10,845 nt of DNA from Candidatus Manganitrophaceae bacterium (lineage in GTDB: Bacteria > Nitrospirota > Nitrospiria > SBBL01 > Manganitrophaceae): contig SCUR01000288.1 of the NCBI GenBank assembly GCA_004297235.1, positions 1 through 10,845 on the forward strand. The letters are read 5' to 3'. Below are positions 1 to 5,951 of this stretch, piece by piece; the stretch's first letter is position 1, and every line of letters begins with the position of its first letter. Both the position numbers and the translations under genes were made by a program. Under the pieces are notes generated by a model. It was not told the origin of the DNA and made no database searches. It saw nothing but the letters and a program-made list of their open reading frames with translations.

Positions 1-26
1 GAATCCAGTGAATTAGGTCTAAGGGC

Positions 27-54
27 TCTGGATTCCCGCTTTCGCGGGAATGAC
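27..54. repeat. REP-like palindromic intergenic element (stem-loop)
   Basis: ATTCCCGC (32-39) and GCGGGAAT (44-51) form a perfect 8-bp stem around a TTTC tetraloop. It sits inside a GGATTCCCGC...GCGGGAATGAC context of the kind scattered in many bacterial intergenic regions. A second copy of the first arm, GAATCCAG at 1-8, is complementary to CTGGATTC at 27-34 and could pair alternatively. It may act as a transcription terminator for a gene to the left, although no U-tract follows. The palindrome is seen directly; membership of a repeat family is an inference from its look. Confidence 0.55.
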
Positions 55-60
55 GGCCCA

Positions 61-278
61 AAATAAAACCGCTTAACCCAAACTGACCCACTACCTAATC
101 TTTTTTAGGGTCGTAGTCGCGCCGTTTTCCAGAGCGACTCAATTTCCTCGTACAACCCATCACCCCTCAATCTGCCCATAGAAAGTGCTGCGTTCCTTTC
201 CCAGTCCTACTCCTTACGTTTTTCGCCGCGGCTGCAATATCGTCCAGACACGTTAATACCCCCCTCCGGAATTTCCGC
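61..278. other. intergenic stretch without recognisable gene
   Basis: This is the gap between the palindromic element and the lexA promoter. No open frame with a credible start and ribosome binding site was found on either strand. The base composition is less GC-rich than the operon that follows. I see no further clear motif in it. Confidence 0.5.
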
Positions 279-308
279 TTGACACTCTCCAATCCCTTCG
301 GCTAGAAT
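279..308 (+). promoter_or_regulatory. sigma70-type promoter of the lexA operon
   Basis: A perfect -35 hexamer TTGACA (279-284) and a -10 hexamer TAGAAT (303-308, 5 of 6 to consensus) are separated by 18 bp. Transcription would start about 315-318. That places the mRNA 5' end at or within three bases of the lexA ATG (318), so the message would be leaderless or nearly so. No Shine-Dalgarno sequence precedes that ATG, which agrees. The last two bases of the -10 element lie inside the 22-bp palindrome described separately. Confidence 0.75.
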
Positions 309-328
309 GGTATTCATATGAATACCAT
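307..328. promoter_or_regulatory. 22-bp perfect palindrome, probable LexA operator spanning the lexA start codon
   Basis: The arms ATGGTATTCAT (307-317) and ATGAATACCAT (318-328) are exact reverse complements with no spacer, and the symmetry axis falls immediately before the A of the lexA ATG. The site overlaps the end of the -10 hexamer, the predicted transcription start and the first codons. A dimeric repressor bound here would block transcription of the operon. LexA proteins bind palindromes and usually repress their own gene, so LexA is the obvious ligand. The sequence is neither the CTGT-N8-ACAG type nor the GAAC-N4-GTTC type. Palindrome: seen; ligand: inferred. Confidence 0.7.
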
Positions 329-950
329 CACGGCACGGCAACAAGAAATCCTCACCTTCATCCAGCAAACGGTGGAGCAGAAAGGCTATCCCCCCTCCCT
401 ACGTGAAATCGCAGGCCACTTCGGGATGGTCGGAACGCGGGGCGCTTTCAAACATGTCGCCGCACTGATCCGCAAAGGACACCTGCGAAAAGGTCCGGGG
501 GCCCGGGCGCTGGAAGTGATCTCGCAATCGCAGACAGCGAGGGCCGTCCAATCAAAGAGCGCCGGCCGGGCGATCCCGATTTTGGGAAGGGTCGCCGCCG
601 GACAGCCGATCCTCGCCGAGGAGAACTTGCTTGGGCACCTGACGGTCGATCCTTCGCTCGTTCGCGGGAGGGAAGCGTTCCTCCTGAAGGTCAAAGGGAA
701 GAGCATGCGCGACGCCGGCATCCTCGATGGGGATCTGGTCCTGGTCAAACGACAGGCCGATGCCGACTCCGGCGAGATCGTCGTTGCGATGGTCGAGGGG
801 GAAGCGACGGTGAAGCGGCTGATCAAGAAAAGGGGAAGCCTGATCCTCCAGCCCGAGAATCCCGACTTTGATCCGATCGTCATCACCGAGAAAGACGCCT
901 CCTTTCAAATTCTCGGAAAAGTCGTCAGTCTCATTCGGCCGGTCGTTTGA
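318..950 (+). CDS. lexA: LexA repressor (SOS transcriptional repressor, self-cleaving S24 peptidase)
   Basis: A 210-residue protein, close to the usual LexA length of about 200. Residues 1-65 form the winged helix-turn-helix DNA-binding domain (TARQQEILTFI, then YPPSLREIAGHFG). Residues 85-208 form the S24 peptidase domain. The self-cleavage site is Ala94-Gly95 in GRVAAGQP, the nucleophile is Ser129 in GKSM and the general base is Lys166 in ATVKRL. RecA filaments on single-stranded DNA are known to trigger cleavage of this family, which relieves repression. The gene is first in an operon with a RecA-like protein, a small protein and a family B polymerase, so LexA probably controls that cassette as well as itself. 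The ATG at 318 has no ribosome binding site and lies at the predicted transcript 5' end. The recognition-helix region is not obviously like E. coli LexA, which fits the unusual operator. Confidence 0.93.
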   Translation: MNTITARQQEILTFIQQTVEQKGYPPSLREIAGHFGMVGTRGAFKHVAALIRKGHLRKGPGARALEVISQSQTARAVQSKSAGRAIPILGRVAAGQPILAEENLLGHLTVDPSLVRGREAFLLKVKGKSMRDAGILDGDLVLVKRQADADSGEIVVAMVEGEATVKRLIKKRGSLILQPENPDFDPIVITEKDASFQILGKVVSLIRPVV

Positions 951-971
951 TCGTAGAAGAGGAGCACGCTT

Positions 972-1610
972 GTGGACACGACCTACGAAATCGACGCCCC
1001 CCTCTTCTCGGGACCGCCGGTCTCCCTGATCTCCGGGATGCCGGGCGGGATCGCTCTCTTCTGCGGCGACGCCGCGCTCTGGCTGCTCTCCGCGCAGATG
1101 ATCGGCTGGCGGCTCGCCCGGTCGGAGCGGGTCCTCTTTCTCGACGGGGACAACCGGTTTAATCCTTATCCGATCGCCGATCTGGCAAAACGGATCGGAC
1201 GGGATCGGAGCCTGTTTCTCTCGTCGATCCTCATCTCCCGCGCGGCCACCTGCCATCAGATGACCACACTCATCACCCGGCAGCTCGGCATTGGAATCGC
1301 GCGGCACCGTCCCCGCCTGGTGCTGCTGGCGGAGCCGCTCGCCACTTTTTATGATGAAGCGGTCTCTTTCACCGAGAGGAAAACCCTCCTCTCCCGCGCC
1401 GTCGGCACACTGGCGCGACAGGCCCGGGAAGGAATCTGGATCGTGGTGCTGACCTCCCCTCCCCCGCCTTCGCACAAGTCGGCGTCGCTCCTCTCAATGG
1501 TGCGCAACGCGGCCGATCGGCTCTTCTCCGTCCGCACGAATGAGAACGAGATTCTTATTCGCGAAGAGAATGCTGTCATTGCTCCACCACACCGGACCGG
1601 GAGGCGCTGA
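972..1610 (+). CDS. RecA/Rad51-fold protein lacking Walker A, ImuA-like SOS cassette protein
   Basis: A 212-residue protein. The pattern of strands resembles a RecA/Rad51 core. A first strand (VSLISG, 17-22) leads to a glycine-containing turn GMPGG (22-26) where a P-loop would be, but no GK[ST] follows. A second strand VLFLDGDNRFNP (54-65) matches the RadA strand and fringe. PRLVLLAEP (114-122) sits at the Walker B strand without the usual acidic end. A helix and IWIVVLTS (155-162) follow. It is therefore probably a non-hydrolysing RecA paralogue, by analogy with ImuA, which helps a translesion polymerase in lexA-imuA-imuB-dnaE2 cassettes. The start is GTG 972, preceded by GAGGAG (about 959-964); it lies 21 bases after lexA, and the stop overlaps the next ATG by one base. 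Direct homology to ImuA is not established; fold assignment is moderately sure, function inferred. Confidence 0.7.
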   Translation: MDTTYEIDAPLFSGPPVSLISGMPGGIALFCGDAALWLLSAQMIGWRLARSERVLFLDGDNRFNPYPIADLAKRIGRDRSLFLSSILISRAATCHQMTTLITRQLGIGIARHRPRLVLLAEPLATFYDEAVSFTERKTLLSRAVGTLARQAREGIWIVVLTSPPPPSHKSASLLSMVRNAADRLFSVRTNENEILIREENAVIAPPHRTGRR

Positions 1611-1888
1611 TGGGGCGGACCCTTGCGACCTTCACACAGCTCATCGACCAAGAATGGTCGGCCTGGCAATCGTTTCGCCGGGCGCTGCGCAAGGAAGACC
1701 AGGATCACTTCGACGCCCTCTTCCGCGCGGCGAAATACCATGTCGCCGCCGGCAGCTACGCCTCGAAGAGCGCGCCGTTTGAAGCGATGATCGTGGCGAT
1801 GCTGATTGAGTCGTACAAAACCAACGCGCTGCTCGAAGCGCGGGTGCTGCGGTTAGAGGCGTTCCTCACTGAAAGGAAATCCCCATGA
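1610..1888 (+). CDS. small helical protein of the LexA-PolB cassette, function unknown
   Basis: A 92-residue, predominantly helical, charged protein without signal peptide or membrane segment. It begins MGRTLATF, then carries an Arg/Lys/Asp-rich helix FRRALRKEDQDHFDALF (22-38), a segment AAKYHVAAGSYA (40-51) and a C-terminal amphipathic helix with coiled-coil character (about 57-88). The ATG is in a TGATG stop-start overlap with the RecA-like gene and is preceded by GGGAGG (1599-1604). Its stop overlaps the polymerase start (ATGA), so the three proteins are translationally coupled and probably made in proportion. A role as adaptor or accessory subunit of the polymerase is an inference from this coupling only. 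From memory, small proteins with a similar MGRT...RRALR pattern occur near haloarchaeal PolB2-type genes; I could not verify that here. Confidence 0.75.
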   Translation: MGRTLATFTQLIDQEWSAWQSFRRALRKEDQDHFDALFRAAKYHVAAGSYASKSAPFEAMIVAMLIESYKTNALLEARVLRLEAFLTERKSP

Positions 1889-4107
1889 AGATCACCGGCT
1901 GGATCTTTGACGTCTATGCGGTCGACGGCGGAATGCGGGTCTGGATCATCGATCCCGAAGGGAGAAAACACCGGCTGCTCGATCCCTTCTCCCCTTCCTT
2001 CTACATCGGCGGCCCTCCCGCCGCCGTCCGTCCGCTGCTCACCTTTCTCTCGCGCTTGAACCTGCCGCTGGAGGTCACCCGCGCCGAGGGGATCGAGTTC
2101 TATTCGGGAAAGACGATCCCGGTGATGCGGGTGCGGCTGACCAATCCGATCCACTTTACCAAGGTGGTCCGCTGGTGCACCTCCGCCGCCGTGAAACCGG
2201 AAGGGAGCGGGATCTCGCTCTACAATTGCGATCTCTCCCTCCCGCAGCTCTACTTCTTCGAGCGCAAAAGCTTTCCGCTCGCCTATTGCGAGGTGGAGGT
2301 CGATCCCTGCGGGACCATTCAGACGGTCGGCCTGCTCGATTCGATCTGGCGGACCGATTACACCACCCCCCCCTTGACGACCCTGACCCTTCGCATGGAA
2401 GGGGGAAGCATCCGGCCCGACCACACCGGTCCCCGGCGCCTGGAGGTCGTCCTCGACGGACGGACGACCTGCCTGGAAGCGGAGGATGAGGCGGGGCTGA
2501 TCGACCGGTTCGACCGGCTGATGCTAAGACACGATCCCGACCTGATCCTCTCCGAATGGGGCGATCCGTATCTGCTCCCCCGGCTGATGGCGATGGCGAA
2601 AAAGAAACGCTTTCCCCTGCTGCTCAATCGCGAGCCGGACACCGGGGTGATCACCCGGCGCGAGCGCTCCTACTTCACCTACGGCCAGGTGGTCCACCAA
2701 GCGCAGGCGCACCTGCTCCTCGGCCGCTGGCACATCGATCTGCACAACTCGTTCCTGGTCGATCAGACCGAGCTCGAAGGGCTCTTCGAGTTCGCGCGCC
2801 TCTCGAAAATACCGGTCCAGCAGATGGCGCGGACAACGACCGGCACCGGGATCACCTCGATGCAGATGGATCTCGCCTTTCAAGACGGCATTCTGATCCC
2901 CTGGCGAAAACAGGAGAGCGAAGCGTTTAAAAGCGCCGACCAGCTATTGCTGACAGACAAAGGGGGGCTGACCTACGCCCCCAAGCTCGGCTTTCACGAA
3001 GAGGTCGCGGAGCTCGACTTCGCATCGATGTACCCCGCGATGATGGCCCGTTACAACATCTCCCCCGAGACGATCAACTGCCCTTGCTGCCCGCACAATC
3101 TCGTTCCGGAGATCGGCCACCATCTCTGCACAAAGCGCCGCGGATTGATTCCCCGCTTCCTGGAGCCTTTCTTGGCCAAGCGCGCCGCGTACAAGCGGCT
3201 CAAGAAAACCGCGACCGATCCGGAGTGGAAGGCGCGGTATGACGCGCGGCAGTCGGCGCTCAAGTGGGGAATGGTCACCACCTTCGGCTATCAAGGCTAT
3301 AAGAACGCCCGGTTCGGGAAGATCGAAGCCCACGAGGCGATCACCGCCTATGCCCGGGAGAAGCTGCTGCAGGCGAAAGAAATCGTCGAAGCGGAGGGGT
3401 TCGAGATGATCCATGCCATCGTCGACTCCCTCTGGATTAAAAAACCGGGAACGACGGAAGCCGACTACGAAGCGCTGGCCGAGCGGATCTCGAAACGATG
3501 CGAGATCCCGATCGCGTTCGAGGGAATCTATCGCTGGGTTCTCTTTCCGCCGTCGAAATCGGACCGGGAGATCGGGGTCCCCAACCGCTATCTCGGCGTC
3601 TTCCGCAACGGCGAGGTCAAGCTGCGTGGGATCGAGGCGCGCCGCGGCGACACCCCGCCGTTCATCCGGGCCGCCCAGACTGAGATGATCGAAACGCTCT
3701 CTCAAGCGAAAAACCGGGAAGAATATGAAGGGCTGCTCCCCGACGTCGAAGCGATCCGGGAAACTTATCGGGAGCGGCTGAAAGCAAGACGGGTCTCCTT
3801 GTGGGAGCTGGCGATCGCCAAGACGATCTCGAAATCCCCCGGCGAATACCAAAAAGAGAGCCTCACGGCGATCGTCGCCAAAGAGCTCGCCGGCCGCGGC
3901 GTCCGGCTCTCGCCGGGGCAGAGCATCTCTTACGTGATCACCGATGCCAAAGCGCGCGTGAAATCGGATCGCGCGCGGGCGCTCGGATTCATCGACGGAT
4001 CGTGGGGGTTCGACGCCGAGAAATACGAATCGCTCCTGATCCAAGCGGCGGAGGTCCTCTTCCCCGACCCGCCGGACCGCTTTCGCCAGCGGAAGCTTCT
4101 GCCGTAG
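1885..4107 (+). CDS. family B DNA polymerase, PolB2/Dpo2-like, probable SOS translesion polymerase
   Basis: A 740-residue family B polymerase, similar in size to E. coli Pol II. Motif A is LDFASMYPAMM (377-387) with metal ligand Asp378. Motif B, ALKWGMVTTFGYQGY (458-472), keeps Lys460 and Gly468, but the usual Asn-Ser is Val-Thr. Motif C, HAIVDSLWI (510-518), keeps Asp514, but the first Asp of DTD is Ile. A GIEARRGDTPPF block (582-593) follows, typical of the family. The N-terminal exonuclease region is degenerate: Exo I aligns as LTLRMEG (167-173) with Arg170 in place of Asp, while acidic residues remain at Asp227 (Exo II-like) and Asp293 (Exo III-like, Tyr lost). A Cys/His cluster (C399, C401, C402, H412, H413, C415) follows motif A and could bind zinc. 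The ATG overlaps the previous stop and is preceded by GAAAGGAA (1871-1878). I infer a damage-induced polymerase, probably without proofreading. PolB2/Dpo2 assignment is moderately sure. Confidence 0.88.
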   Translation: MKITGWIFDVYAVDGGMRVWIIDPEGRKHRLLDPFSPSFYIGGPPAAVRPLLTFLSRLNLPLEVTRAEGIEFYSGKTIPVMRVRLTNPIHFTKVVRWCTSAAVKPEGSGISLYNCDLSLPQLYFFERKSFPLAYCEVEVDPCGTIQTVGLLDSIWRTDYTTPPLTTLTLRMEGGSIRPDHTGPRRLEVVLDGRTTCLEAEDEAGLIDRFDRLMLRHDPDLILSEWGDPYLLPRLMAMAKKKRFPLLLNREPDTGVITRRERSYFTYGQVVHQAQAHLLLGRWHIDLHNSFLVDQTELEGLFEFARLSKIPVQQMARTTTGTGITSMQMDLAFQDGILIPWRKQESEAFKSADQLLLTDKGGLTYAPKLGFHEEVAELDFASMYPAMMARYNISPETINCPCCPHNLVPEIGHHLCTKRRGLIPRFLEPFLAKRAAYKRLKKTATDPEWKARYDARQSALKWGMVTTFGYQGYKNARFGKIEAHEAITAYAREKLLQAKEIVEAEGFEMIHAIVDSLWIKKPGTTEADYEALAERISKRCEIPIAFEGIYRWVLFPPSKSDREIGVPNRYLGVFRNGEVKLRGIEARRGDTPPFIRAAQTEMIETLSQAKNREEYEGLLPDVEAIRETYRERLKARRVSLWELAIAKTISKSPGEYQKESLTAIVAKELAGRGVRLSPGQSISYVITDAKARVKSDRARALGFIDGSWGFDAEKYESLLIQAAEVLFPDPPDRFRQRKLLP

Positions 4108-4560
4108 TGTTTAATTAGGACTCGAATCAAGAGAGACGGTCAGGAGGAGGAAAGGAGAGAATCTGCACGCTGAGACGCTCCGCCCGTACAAGCCTTCCTG
4201 CGTTCCTTCTGTCGAGACGGTTCACCTGCCTCTCGAATCTAAAAGAAGAAGACAGAATCAGATTCGATTGCGAGCTTCAAGGCAACCGAATCGTATCGTC
4301 CTCTGAATGAAGAGACGACTTGCCGTAGAAAAGAAAGACGACGCCCCTGCAACATCACTTTCCGCATGACTCCCCCCATAACCGACACGACCTTCCCGGG
4401 CTGAATTATTTTTGAGGATCTGGAGAATTTCACTTGTACCCGCCTACGAGGATTGAAGTAAGATTTATCTGCGGTTGTTCCGAGATTCTCCTGCATCCAT
4501 CGACCGACCGGTATCGACCCGCCACATATAAAGGGGCACAGCCCGGAAAGGATAGATTCC
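4108..4560. other. 453-bp gene-poor intergenic region with possible weak promoter
   Basis: No convincing gene on either strand. An 8-bp inverted repeat, TCGAATCT (4233-4240) and AGATTCGA (4260-4267), could form a stem with a 19-base loop but lacks a U-tract. A promoter-like pair TTGTAC (4434-4439) and TAAGAT (4459-4464) has a long 19-bp spacer and is only a weak candidate for the downstream protease gene. GGAAAGGA (4545-4552) is the ribosome binding site of that gene. I could not identify a terminator for the polymerase operon. Confidence 0.4.
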
Positions 4561-5688
4561 ATGAAAGCAACTGCAAAGATCGCACTGGCACTGTTGTTGT
4601 TTCTCTCCGCACTCTCCGTTCCATTCATCGGCCATCCGGTATGGCAAAGGGGGAACGAGGCGGAAGCGAAGGTGACGCCGGAAACGAATGTCCAAGAAGA
4701 TAATGATCAAGAGCTGGATGAAAACAATCCGCAGATCCGGGCGGCGGTGGCGATCCACAAACGCCATACCCGTGACTTGATGTCGATTCCGGAGGTGGTC
4801 GGAACCGCGACCGGTCTGTCGGAAGAGGGCCGTCCCGCCGTTCTGGTCTTCGCCAAAAAGAACCTCCTGCCCGGCGTGATCGCCGAGAGCCTGGAAGGGC
4901 TCCCGGTCAGCGTCAAAGTGACCGGAGAGATCGTCGACCTGCGGCGGCGCCGCAGACCTCCCGGCGGGGGCGGCGGCAATCCGGGCCCCGGCGCGAACCC
5001 CAATACGGCGATCTTCCCTCCTCCGGTCCCGATCGGCGTCTCCACCGGCAACATCAATGAATGCTCCGCCGGCACCCTCGCCGCCCGGGTCAAAGACCCC
5101 TCCGGAAACGTCTTTGCGCTGAGCAACAACCATGTTTATGCCCTTGAAAATAACGCTCCGATCGGAAGTCAGCTCCTTCAACCCGGATTGGTCGATACGC
5201 AATGCGTCTTGAGAGGCAACAATGTCATCGGCACCCTCTCCAAGTTCGTGCCGATCAACTTTGCCGGAGGACCGAACACGGTCGATGCGGCGGTGGCGCT
5301 CTCTTCCACCTCCCTCCTGGGGAACGCCACCCCTCCCGGAGGATATGGAGTTCCCAACTCGGTGACGACCACGGCGAGTATCGGCCAGGCGGTCCAAAAA
5401 TATGGGCGGTCGACCTCCCTGACACACGGAACGATCACAGGGATCAACGCCACCGTCACGGTTAATTACGGCCCCTCCGGGAACGCCACTTTCGTGAATC
5501 AAATCATCGTGACCTCCACCGGATCGTTCATCCAGGCGGGCGATTCCGGATCGCTTCTGGTCACGGACGATCCGGAGGCGAACCCGGTCGGATTGCTCTT
5601 TGCCGGAAATACCAGCGGGAGGATGGGAATCGCGAATCCGATCGGCGATGTGCTGTCGGGTCTCGGCGTCGCGATCGACGGCAAGTAA
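4561..5688 (+). CDS. secreted trypsin-like serine protease with N-terminal accessory domain
   Basis: A 375-residue protein. Residues 1-22 look like a Sec signal peptide (Lys2/Lys6, then ALALLLFLSALSV). Residues about 57-127 form a small alpha/beta-looking domain with LMSIPEVVGTATG and a closing TGEI strand. Residues 128-148 are a low-complexity linker, five arginines followed by glycine/proline-rich sequence, a likely flexible or processing site. The C-terminal part is a chymotrypsin-fold protease: His191 in ALSNNHVYA, Asp242 in VDAAVAL and nucleophile Ser329 in QAGDSGSLL form the expected triad in order. Cys168 and Cys215 could form a disulphide. The His lies in NNHV rather than the classical TAAH, as in some divergent bacterial S1-like proteases. 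ATG 4561 has GGAAAGGA eight bases upstream. The N-terminal domain recurs alone in the next gene. It may be a propeptide or targeting domain; substrate unknown. Confidence 0.85.
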   Translation: MKATAKIALALLLFLSALSVPFIGHPVWQRGNEAEAKVTPETNVQEDNDQELDENNPQIRAAVAIHKRHTRDLMSIPEVVGTATGLSEEGRPAVLVFAKKNLLPGVIAESLEGLPVSVKVTGEIVDLRRRRRPPGGGGGNPGPGANPNTAIFPPPVPIGVSTGNINECSAGTLAARVKDPSGNVFALSNNHVYALENNAPIGSQLLQPGLVDTQCVLRGNNVIGTLSKFVPINFAGGPNTVDAAVALSSTSLLGNATPPGGYGVPNSVTTTASIGQAVQKYGRSTSLTHGTITGINATVTVNYGPSGNATFVNQIIVTSTGSFIQAGDSGSLLVTDDPEANPVGLLFAGNTSGRMGIANPIGDVLSGLGVAIDGK

Positions 5689-5702
5689 GCCTCTGGCCGA
5701 TT

Positions 5703-5736
5703 GAAGATTCCCCGCCGCAAGCAGCGGGGAATCTTC
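5703..5736 (+). terminator. 13-bp perfect stem-loop downstream of the protease gene
   Basis: GAAGATTCCCCGC (5703-5715) and GCGGGGAATCTTC (5724-5736) pair perfectly around an 8-base loop, 14 bases after the protease stop codon. Position and stability fit a terminator or 3'-end-protecting hairpin. No run of T follows, so it is not a textbook intrinsic terminator; it may instead be a dispersed palindromic repeat, since its GATTCCCCGC arm resembles the element at 27-54. Confidence 0.5.
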
Positions 5737-5766
5737 GACCCGAATGGAGATGAATCTATTTGTATT

Positions 5767-5811
5767 CGCGCGTCTAACCCACGCCCCAAGGGGCAGGGAA
5801 TGCGACGCGCG
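5767..5811. repeat. nested inverted repeat (second intergenic stem-loop)
   Basis: CGCGCGTC (5767-5774) pairs with GACGCGCG (5804-5811). Inside it GCCCC (5783-5787) pairs with GGGGC (5790-5794) across an AA loop, with CCC (5778-5780)/GGG (5796-5798) between. The result is a long bulged hairpin, strong at both ends. It lies between the first and third hairpins of the same spacer. Function unknown: structured RNA, palindromic repeat or protein-binding site are all possible. Confidence 0.45.
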
Positions 5812-5841
5812 TGCGTGTTCAAAGTGAAGTTGGGTTGCAGC

Positions 5842-5880
5842 GGGAGGGCGCCGGACGGCATCGGCCTCCGGCGTCCTCCC
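5842..5880. repeat. 14-bp inverted repeat (third intergenic stem-loop)
   Basis: GGGAGGGCGCCGGA (5842-5855) and TCCGGCGTCCTCCC (5867-5880) form a 14-pair stem with a single G-T pair, around an 11-base loop. It lies about 70 bases before the candidate start of the next gene, so on RNA it would sit in that gene's leader or at the end of the protease transcript. Function not deduced. Confidence 0.45.
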
Positions 5881-5951
5881 CCAGGCCGGGCGCGAAGAAG
5901 CGCGGTCGGAGCTTAAAGTGATCCCTATTGAAATCTTCCCTCAAACCCTGT

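Noticed and set aside
77..115. Sequence AAACTGACCCACTACC followed by a T-rich stretch, resembling ends of some insertion sequences.
   Set aside because: No matching inverted copy, no transposase gene and no target duplication are visible in the window, so it cannot be supported as a mobile element remnant.
552..1475. Long minus-strand open frame of 307 residues over lexA and the RecA-like gene.
   Set aside because: It is a shadow frame in GC-rich DNA, rich in Arg, Asp and Gly, opposite two well-supported genes; the same holds for the long minus-strand frames opposite the polymerase (2944-4044) and the kinase (7791-9065).
4239..4628. Minus-strand open frame of 129 residues in the gap before the protease.
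   Set aside because: It begins antisense inside the protease signal peptide, has low-complexity composition, no plausible ribosome binding site and no recognisable domain.
4434..4703. Plus-strand frame of 89 residues overlapping the start of the protease gene.
   Set aside because: It is out of frame with the well-supported protease, lacks domain features and its first half is non-coding spacer.
5772..5838. GTCTAAC (5772-5778) and GTTGGGT (5829-5837 region) match the short R-type core patterns of integron attC sites.
   Set aside because: The two cores do not pair with each other as attC arms should, the strong hairpins lie in other positions, and no integrase or cassette array is present.
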